Assembly: GCF_900116285.1 (NCBI RefSeq)
Contig: NZ_FPAJ01000002.1
Coordinates: 124,001-188,000, forward strand
DNA: 64,000 bases
DNA from: Sulfitobacter marinus
GTDB taxonomy: Bacteria > Pseudomonadota > Alphaproteobacteria > Rhodobacterales > Rhodobacteraceae
Direction of reading: 5' to 3'
Shown here: piece by piece, positions 36,640 to 45,317 of the stretch
Numbering within the stretch: the first letter of the stretch is position 1
How the letters are laid out: every line of letters begins with the position of its first letter
Notes under the pieces: generated by a model
Databases searched by the model: none
What the model saw: only the letters and a program-made list of their open reading frames with translations
Told to the model about the DNA's origin: nothing
Made by a program: the position numbers and the translations under genes

Positions 36640-37113
36640 ATGGATGTAAAACCAGCCGTATCTGCCGACATCCCCGCGATTGCAGCACTGTGGCATCATG
36701 GATGGATGCAGGGGCATGGCGCAGCCGCACCAAAATCACTCATCAATCAGCGTACAGCGGACGAGTTTTTGACTCGGACCAAGGCGCATTTGGCGCAGAC
36801 GCAGGTCGCTTGCATTAAGGGAGAAATGGCCGGGTTCTTTATGATCGAGGGTGACGAGCTGTATCAATTCTACGTCGCGCCGGGTTTCCAAGGCTCCGGT
36901 GTCGCAACCGAGTTGATGGCGAAGGCTGAGGCAGCACTTGGTGACGGGTTAAAGTGGCTGGCCTGTCTGGTCGGTAATGACCGCGCGGCACGATTTTACG
37001 AAAAGTCCGGCTGGGTTCTGGCCGCGACGGTGCCTTATGAGGTCGAGACCGAAGAGGGCCCGTATGTGATTAATTCGTGGCGCTTTGAAAAACGTCTAGG
37101 CGCTGCCCGCTAG
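36640..37113 (+). CDS. GNAT family N-acetyltransferase
   Basis: A 157-residue acetyltransferase of the GNAT fold. The acetyl-CoA site is in YVAPGFQGSGVATELMAKAE (residues 72-92 region, with the Q/R-x-x-G-x-A pattern) and the C-terminal strand motif is in LACLVGNDRAARFYEKSGW (107-125). The substrate is unknown. A bidirectional terminator follows, and the gene faces the DUF992 gene. Confidence 0.9.
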   Translation: MDVKPAVSADIPAIAALWHHGWMQGHGAAAPKSLINQRTADEFLTRTKAHLAQTQVACIKGEMAGFFMIEGDELYQFYVAPGFQGSGVATELMAKAEAALGDGLKWLACLVGNDRAARFYEKSGWVLAATVPYEVETEEGPYVINSWRFEKRLGAAR

Positions 37114-37120
37114 AACGAAA

Positions 37121-37145
37121 AAAGGGCGGCATAACACCGCCCTTT
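37121..37145. terminator. Bidirectional terminator between GNAT and DUF992 genes
   Basis: AAAGGGCGG and CCGCCCTTT form a perfect nine-base stem around CATAACA, preceded by a run of As and followed by Ts. It can stop both convergent genes. Confidence 0.85.
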
Positions 37146-37167
37146 GCTCTTAACATTTCTGAAGGAT

Positions 37168-37674
37168 TTAGCCTTCGACGCGTGTCAGGTTGATCTCGCC
37201 CACACCTACAGCAAGGTTCATGCCGTTTTGGGTATTCACGCTTACGGGTTGCAGGGCCAAGGTGTTTTCGGAACCACCGGTCATGACGTTGGCACCAAGG
37301 CCTACACCAAATGTCGCTTCGGCGGATACGCCTTTATAGGAACCGTTTAGGCCACCCTCGCTATACTCGGACTCGGTTGGTGCCAGAACCAGCCATGACA
37401 TCTGGCCGTTTGTTGTCTCACCGATATCCAGACCCCAGCGGTTGATCTCGCCGACATATGTCTCGTCTGCTTGGCCCTCTTCAACAGGGTTGAAGGTGCA
37501 GGTCAGCTCGCGGCTGGAACCGATGATGAAACCACTGCCGTCGCCAACATCACAGCTAAGCGATCCAACTTCTGTATGATCCACTGTTTCGTTATCCGCT
37601 GCCAGGGCTGCGCCGCCAAACATTGTGCCAACCATCAGTGCAGTGCTTAGGGTAAGTTTCGAAGTCCGTGTCAT
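37168..37674 (-). CDS. DUF992 domain-containing exported protein
   Basis: A 168-residue protein with a clear signal peptide (residues 1-25, ending GGAALA before ADNETV). The mature part matches DUF992, a periplasmic family of alphaproteobacteria: VGSLSCDVGDGSGFIIGSS, the second Cys in ELTCTF, and a C-terminal AVGVGEINLTRVEG. Two Cys in the mature part may form a disulfide. The function is unknown. Confidence 0.88.
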   Translation of the reverse strand: MTRTSKLTLSTALMVGTMFGGAALAADNETVDHTEVGSLSCDVGDGSGFIIGSSRELTCTFNPVEEGQADETYVGEINRWGLDIGETTNGQMSWLVLAPTESEYSEGGLNGSYKGVSAEATFGVGLGANVMTGGSENTLALQPVSVNTQNGMNLAVGVGEINLTRVEG

Positions 37675-37874
37675 GTTATTCGCTTTCCGTCACTCGTTAA
37701 AAGTGTCTGTTACAAAATTTTCAGGCAGCGAACTGTCGTCCGCGAGTGCCCTTCGTTACAGGGAGACAACCAGCGCGGTCGCCGTTTGTTCCAAGGAATT
37801 TCAAACAGGTCTATGGGAAGGGCGACCACTTGGCCCAGCCGAACAGCGCATTGCTTTGACACGCAGGCTAACCG

Positions 37875-39497
37875 CTAGAGCGTGGCCGCTTTCTTGCGCA
37901 GTTCGAATTTTTGGATTTTGCCAGTCGATGTCTTTGGCAGCTCTTGGAACACGACCTTTTTGGGGGCTTTGAACCCCGCCAAAGTTTCGCGCGCAAAGGC
38001 AATCATCGCCGCCTCGTCCCCGGTTTGGCCGGGTTTCAGCTCAACAAAGGCGCAAGGCACCTCGCCCCATTTATCATCGGGTTTGGCGACCACGGCAGCA
38101 AGGTTCACATCCGGGTGCCCCATCAGCACGCCTTCGATTTCAACCGAGGAAATGTTTTCGCCGCCCGAGATGATGATATCCTTGGCGCGGTCGGCGATCT
38201 GCATATAGCCGTTTGGATGCTGCACAGCCAAATCGCCTGAATGGAAATAGCCGCCCTCAAACGCCTCTTTCGTGGCTTCGGGGTTCTTAAAGTACCCTTT
38301 CATCACCGAATTCCCGCGGATCATGATCTCGCCTTGGGTGGCCCCGTCCTTGGTGACTTGGGTCATGTCGGGGTTCAATACGGTGATGTCTTCCATCATT
38401 GGCATCGGCACCCCTTGGCGGGCTTTCACGGCGGCGCGGTCTTCGCCTTGCAAGGCATCCCACTCATCGCTCCACAGGCATTCGGTGACGTGGCCATAGG
38501 TTTCGGTCAGCCCGTAAACCTGGGTGACGTTGAAACCCAATGCCTCGATCTTGGACAGGGTCGCGGGGGCGGGGGGCGCACCGGCGGTGAAGACTTCGAC
38601 AACATGATCGAACGCACGGCGTTCGCTGTCGGGCGTGTTGACCAGCATGTTCAGCACAATCGGCGCACCGCCGAAATGGGTCACCCCTTGGTCTGCGATG
38701 GCATCGTAAATAGCGCTTGCGGTGATGTCGCGGCAACAGACCAAGGTGCCCCCCAAAAGGGGCATCATCCACGCATGGTTCCAACCGTTGCAATGAAACA
38801 AGGGCACGATCTGCATAAAGACCGGGCGCATCACCATACGCCAGCTGACAACTGTGCCCATGGTCATCAGATACGCCCCGCGATGGTGGTAAACAACGCC
38901 CTTGGGCCGGCCCGTTGTGCCAGACGTATAGTTCAAGGCAAGGCTTTCCCATTCATCCTGCGGCATGATCCAGGCATAGGCAGGATCAGCCTTGGCCAGC
39001 AGGTCCTCATATGTCGGGTGCCGTCCGGTTGCGGGGACACTGGCATGGGCATCGGGGACTTCGATCAGGGCGGGCGGCGTGTCTAGTGCTGCGCAGGCGG
39101 CCTCGGCCAATTCGATAAATTGTGTATCAACCAGCGCGACTTTAGCCTCGCCGTGGTCAAGGATATAGGCGACAGTATCGACGTCCAAACGGGTGTTGAT
39201 GGTGTTCAAGACGGCACCGCATGCGGGCACGCCGAAATGGGCCTCGGCTTGGGCAGGGATATTTGGTAAAATGGTCGATACCACGTCGCCGGGAATCACG
39301 CCCATATCCGCCAGAGCCGATGCCAAGCGGCTACATCTTGCGTGATACTGGGCATAAGTCGTGCGGTGCGGACCATAAGAAATGGCCAGCACATCGGGAA
39401 ACACATGGGCGGCGCGTTGCAGATGCGACAGCGGGCTAAGTGGCACATAATTGGCGCGGCACTTTTCCAATCCGTCTTCGTTTTTCATCCAACCCAT
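37875..39497 (-). CDS. Acyl-CoA ligase (medium/long-chain or methylmercaptopropionate type)
   Basis: A 540-residue ANL-family ligase; the start at 39497 has a GGAGGG ribosome site, and the 27 residues upstream are not conserved-looking. The AMP/ATP motif TSGTTGRPKG is at residues 191-200, YGLTETYG near 340, the AMP-binding YFHSGDLAV near 421, and the catalytic Lys in KTSTGKIQK near 529. Length, and the HFGVPACGAVLNTINTRL segment, match the roseobacter acyl-CoA synthetases of which DmdB (methylmercaptopropionate:CoA ligase) is one. The substrate is not decided by sequence. Confidence 0.87.
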   Translation of the reverse strand: MGWMKNEDGLEKCRANYVPLSPLSHLQRAAHVFPDVLAISYGPHRTTYAQYHARCSRLASALADMGVIPGDVVSTILPNIPAQAEAHFGVPACGAVLNTINTRLDVDTVAYILDHGEAKVALVDTQFIELAEAACAALDTPPALIEVPDAHASVPATGRHPTYEDLLAKADPAYAWIMPQDEWESLALNYTSGTTGRPKGVVYHHRGAYLMTMGTVVSWRMVMRPVFMQIVPLFHCNGWNHAWMMPLLGGTLVCCRDITASAIYDAIADQGVTHFGGAPIVLNMLVNTPDSERRAFDHVVEVFTAGAPPAPATLSKIEALGFNVTQVYGLTETYGHVTECLWSDEWDALQGEDRAAVKARQGVPMPMMEDITVLNPDMTQVTKDGATQGEIMIRGNSVMKGYFKNPEATKEAFEGGYFHSGDLAVQHPNGYMQIADRAKDIIISGGENISSVEIEGVLMGHPDVNLAAVVAKPDDKWGEVPCAFVELKPGQTGDEAAMIAFARETLAGFKAPKKVVFQELPKTSTGKIQKFELRKKAATL

Positions 39498-39631
39498 GAT
39501 GTACCCTCCGGCGTTCGTGGTTTTTCTGCTTGAGTATTGCGCCAGTTGCGTGAAGTTAAAAGTATGAAACACAGCCAATCAAATGATGATGCCGCACAGC
39601 GGGCCGCGCGCGCGGCGCAAAGGCCTGTGCG

Positions 39632-40288
39632 ATGATCATCAGCCGTGGCCGCAACTACATCTTTGTGCATATCCCCAAGACCGGGGGGACGTCGCTGGCG
39701 CTGGCGCTGGAAGGGCGCGCTATGAAGGATGACATCATGCTGGGCGACACCCCCAAAGCGCTAAAGCGCCGGAAGCGGATGAAGGATGTGCAGGCGGCCG
39801 GGCGGCTTTGGAAACATTCGACGCTGGCCGATATTGAAGGGGTGGTGACCCGCGACGAGATTGCGCAAATGTTTAGTTTTACCTTGGTGCGCAACCCGTG
39901 GGACCGGATCGTAAGCTATTATCACTGGCTGCGGGTGCAATCCTTTGATCACGCCATGGTCCGGCTTGCGCAACAAAACAGTTTCGCCGCATTCCTTGAA
40001 GCGCCCGCGTTACAAGCCAGCCTGCAAAACGCCCCCTATGGCAGCTATCTGCAAGACGGCGGGGGGGCAGAGCAGGGTAATCTGTTCATCCGGCTTGAGC
40101 ATTTTGCGCAGGATGCCGAGCCCCTGTTTGACCATCTGGGGTTCACGCTGACGCTGCCCAACGAAAACGCCTCTGACCGCGATGCTGAATACCAAAGCTA
40201 TTATTCGGACGCGCTTTCGCAGATTGTTGCACGGATTTGTGCCGTCGATATTGCGCGGTTCGGCTACCGTTTCGGGGATGCGGACTAG
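39632..40288 (+). CDS. Sulfotransferase family 2-like protein
   Basis: A 218-residue protein with the Sulfotransfer_2 PAPS-binding motif HIPKTGGTS at residues 13-21 and the 3'-phosphate site VRNPWDR at 86-92. The family moves sulfate from PAPS to glycans or lipids; bacterial members often modify exported polysaccharide or work on capsule and lipid targets. No transferase neighbours are present. The start at 39632 is 134 bases from the divergent acyl-CoA ligase. PAPS could come from the Sat/APS kinase fusion in this window. Confidence 0.85.
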   Translation: MIISRGRNYIFVHIPKTGGTSLALALEGRAMKDDIMLGDTPKALKRRKRMKDVQAAGRLWKHSTLADIEGVVTRDEIAQMFSFTLVRNPWDRIVSYYHWLRVQSFDHAMVRLAQQNSFAAFLEAPALQASLQNAPYGSYLQDGGGAEQGNLFIRLEHFAQDAEPLFDHLGFTLTLPNENASDRDAEYQSYYSDALSQIVARICAVDIARFGYRFGDAD

Positions 40289-40317
40289 CCCACGGACCCA
40301 TTGCGATAGATACAAAA

Positions 40318-40343
40318 ACGGCCAGCAGTCACCTGCTGGCCGT
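40318..40343. terminator. Strong bidirectional terminator
   Basis: ACGGCCAGCAG and CTGCTGGCCGT form a perfect 11-bp stem around TCAC. On the minus strand it is followed by TTTTTG and ends the fadA-fadJ block; on the plus strand ATGTGTTTT follows the sulfotransferase gene. Confidence 0.88.
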
Positions 40344-40367
40344 ATGTGTTTTAGATGTGTCGCCTGA

Positions 40368-42569
40368 TCAGGCGGCTTTGGCATCCGGCCCGAAACGGCC
40401 ATAGAATGTCTGACCTTTGTCTGCCATCTCGCGCAGTAGGGCAGGGCATTCGAAACGATCGCCGAACTTGGCTTGCAATTGGTCACAGCGCTCGGCGGCA
40501 TAAGGTGCGCCGATGATGTCGAGCCAGCTGAAAGGGCCACCGGACCAAGGCGCAAAGCCCCAGCCAAGGATCGCGCCAACATCGCCTTCGCGGATGTCTT
40601 CCAGCACGCCTTCTTCCAATGCGCGTACGGCTTCAAGCACTTGAACGAACATCAGACGGTCCTGCACATCGCGCAGATCAGGCTGCTCGTCGGCCAGCGG
40701 GAACTTGTCGTGCATGCCCTTCCAATAGCCCTGACGCTTGCCCTTTTCATCATAGTCGAAAAAGCCGGCTTTGGCTTTGCGGCCCAGACGGCCCAGATCT
40801 TCCATCCAGAAAATCAGATCGTCGGCTTGGGACGCAGGATAGGCATTGCCCATCGCAGCTTTGGTCGCGCGGGCAATCTTGGCCCCCAGATCAATGGACG
40901 TCTCGTCGGTCAGTTGCACGGGCCCAACAGGGAAGCCCAGCAATTGCGCCGCGTGATCCACAAGTTGCGGTGCCACACCTTCGGTGATCATCCGTGCGCC
41001 TTCGTTGGCATAAGGGATGATGCAGCGGTTGGCATAGAAGAACCGCGCGTCGTTCACCACGATGGGTGTCTTGCGGATCTGGCGCACGTAGTCGAGCGAT
41101 TTGGCCACAGCACGATCACCGGTTTCCTTGCCTTTGATGATCTCGACCAGCAGCATCTTCTCGACGGGCGAAAAGAAGTGGATGCCGATGAACTGATCCG
41201 CGCGTGACGATGCCTTGGCCAGTTCCGTGATCGGCAGGGTCGAGGTGTTGGAGGCGAAAATGCAATCGTCGGGGATCACGGCTTCGACCTTCTTGGTCAT
41301 CTCGGCCTTGACGGCGGGGTCTTCGAACACTGCTTCAATGATCAGATCGCAACCTTTCAGCGCGTCCAGATCGGTGGTCGCGGTGATCAGGTCCAACGCG
41401 GCCTGCTTCTTCTCTTCGGTGGACTTGCGACGTGCAATGCCCTTGTCAAAGAAGCTCGCGGAATAGGCTTTGCCTTTGTCTGCGGCTTCTTGGGTCTGGT
41501 CGATCAGCACAACTTCGATACCGGCCTGAACAGACACAAGCGTGATGCCCGCACCCATCATGCCTGCACCCAAAACGCCCAGCTTTTTGACGCGCTGGTC
41601 TGGCACACCTTCGGGGCGCACAGCACCTTTTTCCAAGGCCTCCTTGTTCAGGAACAGCGATTGGATCATGGCGGATGACGACGGGTTCATCAGGATGTTG
41701 GTGAACCAGCGTGCCTCGATCTTGAGCGCTGTATCAAACGGCACCAATGCACCTTCATATACGGCGCTTAGCAATGCTTTGGCGGCCGGGAATGCACCTT
41801 GGGTCTTGCCGTTTACCATCGCGTTGGCACCGACAAATGTCATAAAGCCAGCGGGGTGGTAAGGCGCGCCGCCTGGCATTTTATAGCCCTTGGCATCCCA
41901 AGGTTTCAGAATGTCCGCGTCTTTGGCGTTCAAGACCCACTCTTTCGCGGCGGCAACCGGATCGGCGACAACCTCGTCGATAAGGCCCGCAGATTTCGCC
42001 GCGGATGGTGCAACCATCTTGCCCTCAAGCAAGAAAGGCGACGCACCCATTGCGCCCAGTTTACGTGTCAGGCGCGTAGTGCCGCCCGCACCAGGGAAAA
42101 TGCCGACCATAATCTCGGGCAGGCCGATGCGCGCCTTGGGGTTGTCCGCGACGAAAATGCGGTGCGTGGCCAGTGGCAGTTCCAGACCGATACCAGCGGC
42201 AGTGCCGGGCAGAGCAGACGCAATCGGCTTGCCGCCCTTGTTGGTTTTCGGGTCCATGCCAGCACGTTCAATCTTGCGAAGCAGGGCGTGCATTTTCATG
42301 GTACCGTCGAACAGCCCTTGGGCCGGATCATCGCCCGCATCTTCGCGCATTTTGGCCAGTAGGTTCAGGTCCATACCGCCCGCGAAGGATCCATCCTTGC
42401 CGGACGTGACAACCGCACCCTTGATGCTGTCGTCGGACAAAACGGTGTCGATGATCGCGTCCAGTTCGGACAACCCTTCGATCGACATGACGTTCATGGA
42501 TTTACCGGGGACGTCCCAGGTGATGATGGCGACGCCGTCTGCGTCCTTGGTCATTGTGAAATCGGTCAT
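40368..42569 (-). CDS. fadJ: Fatty acid oxidation complex alpha subunit (FadJ/FadB type)
   Basis: A 733-residue fusion of enoyl-CoA hydratase/isomerase and 3-hydroxyacyl-CoA dehydrogenase. Residues 1-300 are the crotonase part with oxyanion residues around FAGGMDLN (62-69) and the catalytic-Glu segment LPEIMVGIFPGAGG (150-163). The NAD-binding GAGMMGAG is at 334-341, IFASNTSTLPI near 437 and the His-Glu dyad in GIHFFSPVEKM near 464-474. With the thiolase it catalyses the last three steps of beta-oxidation. It is the final gene before the terminator at 40318-40343. Confidence 0.96.
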   Translation of the reverse strand: MTDFTMTKDADGVAIITWDVPGKSMNVMSIEGLSELDAIIDTVLSDDSIKGAVVTSGKDGSFAGGMDLNLLAKMREDAGDDPAQGLFDGTMKMHALLRKIERAGMDPKTNKGGKPIASALPGTAAGIGLELPLATHRIFVADNPKARIGLPEIMVGIFPGAGGTTRLTRKLGAMGASPFLLEGKMVAPSAAKSAGLIDEVVADPVAAAKEWVLNAKDADILKPWDAKGYKMPGGAPYHPAGFMTFVGANAMVNGKTQGAFPAAKALLSAVYEGALVPFDTALKIEARWFTNILMNPSSSAMIQSLFLNKEALEKGAVRPEGVPDQRVKKLGVLGAGMMGAGITLVSVQAGIEVVLIDQTQEAADKGKAYSASFFDKGIARRKSTEEKKQAALDLITATTDLDALKGCDLIIEAVFEDPAVKAEMTKKVEAVIPDDCIFASNTSTLPITELAKASSRADQFIGIHFFSPVEKMLLVEIIKGKETGDRAVAKSLDYVRQIRKTPIVVNDARFFYANRCIIPYANEGARMITEGVAPQLVDHAAQLLGFPVGPVQLTDETSIDLGAKIARATKAAMGNAYPASQADDLIFWMEDLGRLGRKAKAGFFDYDEKGKRQGYWKGMHDKFPLADEQPDLRDVQDRLMFVQVLEAVRALEEGVLEDIREGDVGAILGWGFAPWSGGPFSWLDIIGAPYAAERCDQLQAKFGDRFECPALLREMADKGQTFYGRFGPDAKAA

Positions 42570-42594
42570 TTATCTCTCCCTGATTTGGAGTGTG

Positions 42595-42894
42595 TTACGA
42601 GCGCTGAGATGTGTAATCAGCGAATTTTTCAAGCAGTGATCGGATCAAAGCAATCGTGGCCTCTGGGCCATCGGTGCAATCTTCTTCGCTCAGCAATATC
42701 CGTTTGAAGTCGTTGAAACTCTCGCGGTCAAAGCTGTCGCTGGGATCATTGCGATGCTTAAAGAACAGCGGCGGCGTGTTCTGATAGAGGCGCACATAGG
42801 CCCCGCCGCGTTCTTCCTTGATCTTCAGGTCTTTCAATCCACGCTTTGCCGCCAGACCGGCGACAGCGTGGAAGGGATGGGGTTGGTCGCCCAT
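42595..42894 (-). CDS. Unknown 99-residue protein between fadA and fadJ
   Basis: The start ATG at 42894 shares a base with the fadA stop. The product is rich in charged residues (Lys, Arg, Glu, Asp) with no membrane span. It begins MGDQPHPFHAVAGLAAKRGL, followed by KIKEERGGAYVRLY, then a PPLFFKHRNDPSDSFDRESF segment and an EEDCTDGPEATIALIRSLLEKFAD helix at the C-terminus. I recognise no family. Its coupling to fadA and fadJ in one transcript suggests that it serves the fatty acid oxidation complex or its control. Confidence 0.65.
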   Translation of the reverse strand: MGDQPHPFHAVAGLAAKRGLKDLKIKEERGGAYVRLYQNTPPLFFKHRNDPSDSFDRESFNDFKRILLSEEDCTDGPEATIALIRSLLEKFADYTSQRS

Positions 42895-44105
42895 TAGACC
42901 CGCTCGATGATTGTGGCTGCACCCATGCCGGATGCAATGCAAAGCGTGGCCATGCCGACTTCTTTGTCGGACCGCTCAAGCTCGTCCAGCAATGTGCCGA
43001 TGATCATGGCACCGGTCGCGCCCAAGGGGTGACCCATGGCGATGGACCCGCCGTTAACGTTGACCTTGCTGTCATCCACGTCGAACGCCTGCATGAAACG
43101 CATGACCACGGCGGCGAAGGCTTCGTTAACCTCGAAGAGATCGATATCGCCGATCTTCATGCCGTTGTCGGCTAGGATTTTCTCGGTCACGGGCACAGGG
43201 CCGGTCAACATGATTGTGGGATCGGTGCCGATTTTGGCGGTGGCGCGGATTCGGGCGCGTGGCTTAATGCCGTATTTCTCGCCGAATTCCTTGTTGCCGA
43301 TCAGCACAGCCGCCGCACCGTCAACGATCCCTGATGAGTTGCCCGCGTGGTGGATGTGGTTAATTTTCTCAAGATGCGGGTACTTCATCAGCGCGATCTT
43401 GTCGAAACCGGGCATCACTTCGCCCATCTGCTGAAACGCAGGGTTTAGCGACCCAAGCGATTGCATGTCGGTCTGGGGGCGCATGTATTCATCGTGGCTC
43501 AGGATCGACAGGCCGTTCTGATCCTTAATGTCGATGACGGATTTGGCAAAACGGCCTTCGTCCCATGCCATCTTGGCGCGTTGCTGGGATTTGACCGCCA
43601 GCTGATCTGCTTCTTCACGGGTGAAACCGTATTCTGTCGCGATAATGTCGGCGGAAATGCCCTGCGGCACGAAATATTTTTCCATCGCAAGCGTGGGATC
43701 AACCGCAATCGCAGCACCGTCGCTGCCCATGGCAACGCGGCCCATCATTTCAACGCCGCCCGCGATATAGGCCATGCCCGCACCGCCCTTGACCTGGTTG
43801 GCGGCCAGGTTCACGGCCTCCATGCCGGACGCACAGAACCGGTTGATCGCAAGACCCGGAATGCGCTCGTCCAGATCAGATGCCAACACGGCCGAGCGTG
43901 CAAGGCAACCGCCCTGTTCCATGACTTGGGTCACGTTGCCCCAGATCACGTCCTCGACTGCGTGACCTTCAAGGTTGTTGCGGTCCTTCAGCGCGTTCAG
44001 CGTCAGCGCGGACAGGCGCAGCGATGTCAATTCATGCAGCGCGCCGTCTTTGCGGCCCTTACCGCGCGGGCTGCGCAATGCGTCATAAATATAGGCTTCA
44101 GTCAT
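42894..44105 (-). CDS. fadA: Acetyl-CoA C-acyltransferase (thiolase) of beta-oxidation
   Basis: A 403-residue thiolase. The nucleophile is Cys91 in NRFCASGMEAV; the His of the NGGSIAMGHPLGATGA block and the second Cys in CIASGMGAA near residue 390 complete the triad. The length and the partner fadJ mark it as the beta-subunit of the fatty acid oxidation complex. Its stop overlaps the 99-residue gene. Confidence 0.96.
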   Translation of the reverse strand: MTEAYIYDALRSPRGKGRKDGALHELTSLRLSALTLNALKDRNNLEGHAVEDVIWGNVTQVMEQGGCLARSAVLASDLDERIPGLAINRFCASGMEAVNLAANQVKGGAGMAYIAGGVEMMGRVAMGSDGAAIAVDPTLAMEKYFVPQGISADIIATEYGFTREEADQLAVKSQQRAKMAWDEGRFAKSVIDIKDQNGLSILSHDEYMRPQTDMQSLGSLNPAFQQMGEVMPGFDKIALMKYPHLEKINHIHHAGNSSGIVDGAAAVLIGNKEFGEKYGIKPRARIRATAKIGTDPTIMLTGPVPVTEKILADNGMKIGDIDLFEVNEAFAAVVMRFMQAFDVDDSKVNVNGGSIAMGHPLGATGAMIIGTLLDELERSDKEVGMATLCIASGMGAATIIERV

Positions 44106-44123
44106 TAGGTGTCTCCCTTTAAG

Positions 44124-44762
44124 TCAAGCGCGGTCAGCAGGGCTGCCGGGCATCAGGTCATACGGGGCTTTCCAGCCCGGTGTTTCGCTCAGACGCGTAA
44201 GCCACGCGTCGATATTTGGCCAATCCTTGCGGTTGAAGCCGAAAGGTTCGGGGTAATAAAGGTAGCCGCAGCAGCTTAGATCGGCGTTGGTGATGCCATC
44301 ACCCACGATCCAGTCACGCCCTTCAAGATGATCGTTAAGCACTGCGTAAGCAGCAGTAAGACGCCCCTGCATAAAGCTGATGACTTCCTTAGGCTGCTTG
44401 TTTTCGGGCAGGAAGTTCATCAAAAAACGTGTCATGCCAGCGTTGGAGCTAAGCTTGTGGTTATCCCATAAAACCCACCGCAAAATCTCGCGCCGTTCGG
44501 TGGAATCTTTGCCGCCGAATTTGCCGGATTTCTCGGACACGTAATCCTGAATCACGCCGGATTGGGTCAACCTAACATCGCCGTCGATCATAACCGGCGC
44601 TTCGCCCATCACATTTGTGCTGGTGCGAAAATCCTCTGTACGCGTTTCACCGCCAAAAAAATCGACTTTGACCGGCTCCCAAGCAAGGCCAGACAGTTCC
44701 AGCGCAAGGGCTGCTTTGTAGGCGTTTCCGCTTTCTCCGAAGCAATGCAATTTGATGGTCAT
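44124..44762 (-). CDS. Glutathione S-transferase family protein
   Basis: A 212-residue GST-fold protein. The thioredoxin-like N-terminal domain is KLHCFGESGNAYKAALALEL (residues 4-23), with GEAPVMIDGDVRLTQSGVI (51-69) carrying the cis-Pro and the glutathione gamma-glutamyl site. The C-terminal helical domain contains GDGITNADLSCCGYLYY near 157-173. The start at 44762 excludes an upstream stretch of the repeat copy 6. Its position 18 bases upstream of fadA suggests handling of reactive or CoA-linked intermediates, which is only inference. Confidence 0.88.
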   Translation of the reverse strand: MTIKLHCFGESGNAYKAALALELSGLAWEPVKVDFFGGETRTEDFRTSTNVMGEAPVMIDGDVRLTQSGVIQDYVSEKSGKFGGKDSTERREILRWVLWDNHKLSSNAGMTRFLMNFLPENKQPKEVISFMQGRLTAAYAVLNDHLEGRDWIVGDGITNADLSCCGYLYYPEPFGFNRKDWPNIDAWLTRLSETPGWKAPYDLMPGSPADRA

Positions 44763-44804
44763 TTGAACCTCCCTAAGGTCGTTTTCTGTCTCTCTGGTCG
44801 ACGT

Positions 44805-44853
44805 GGGGGGGGCACACCCCCACACCCCCGTGGAGTTTATTTGGCAAAATGAA
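44805..44853 (+). repeat. Intergenic repeat copy 6
   Basis: A G8 then CACACCCCCACACCCCC hairpin (compound) followed by GTGGAGTTTATTTGGC and AAAATGAA. Its core is identical to copy 5. Copy 7 lies inverted about 150 bases to the right. Confidence 0.72.
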
Positions 44854-45000
44854 ATCAAAAGGTTTCAATTTTAAGATGTTCTTAGTGGCTGCGCTTTATC
44901 AACGTGACGCGCCGCAGGCTGGAGAGCTGAGCGGCGTGCAAAGTGAAACCCTGTCTCTTTCTTGGTTTGCACTAAGGTTGAGGCAGGGCCTTGCCGCCCG

Positions 45001-45029
45001 TTTCATTTTGCCAAGTAAACTCTCCCCGA
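45001..45029 (-). repeat. Intergenic repeat copy 7 (inverted)
   Basis: The plus strand reads TTTCATTTTGCCAAGTAAAC then TCTCCCCG; on the minus strand this is the GGAGAGTTTACTTGGC plus AAAATGAA core. It faces copy 6 as a large inverted pair in the intergenic region between the GST and the RHH-like genes. Confidence 0.68.
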
Positions 45030-45054
45030 AGGGTCGGTATCATCCTCTCTCGCG

Positions 45055-45267
45055 TTATTTTTTTCGATCATCGAGTTCGGCGTTAAAGAGCCGCAGGCGC
45101 GTTGTCAGATTTTCTTCATTCATGACGCTGTTGAAGTTTTCAAAGAGAAAAGACAGCGCTTCCCCTTCGTCTAGTCCTGCCTCGGTCGCGAATTTTTTGA
45201 GCCGCCGGTAACCGTCTTCGGTCATGGCGACGGGGAAACGGCGGGTGAGGCGCAAACGTTTGGGCAT
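45055..45267 (-). CDS. Small ribbon-helix-helix-like protein
   Basis: A 70-residue protein: MPKRLRLTRRFPVAMTEDGY then RRLKKFATEAGLDEGEALSF and a final LFENFNSVMNEENLTTRLRLF helix. A basic short strand (RFPVAMTED) followed by two helices is the ribbon-helix-helix layout, typical of small DNA-binding repressors and antitoxins. No toxin gene lies beside it. Its place between the acyl-CoA dehydrogenase and GST genes on the same strand suggests co-expression with the oxidation block. Family assignment is tentative. Confidence 0.55.
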   Translation of the reverse strand: MPKRLRLTRRFPVAMTEDGYRRLKKFATEAGLDEGEALSFLFENFNSVMNEENLTTRLRLFNAELDDRKK

Positions 45268-45317
45268 CGGGAACCTTTCGAAAAGCGTTAGGTGGGGTTT
45301 CCCCCACCTTTGCTAGT

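Noticed and set aside
44763-45054. Possible small gene or attenuator in the 292-base gap upstream of the GST gene.
   Set aside because: The only clear structure is the repeat pair (copies 6 and 7); no convincing open frame with a ribosome site is present.
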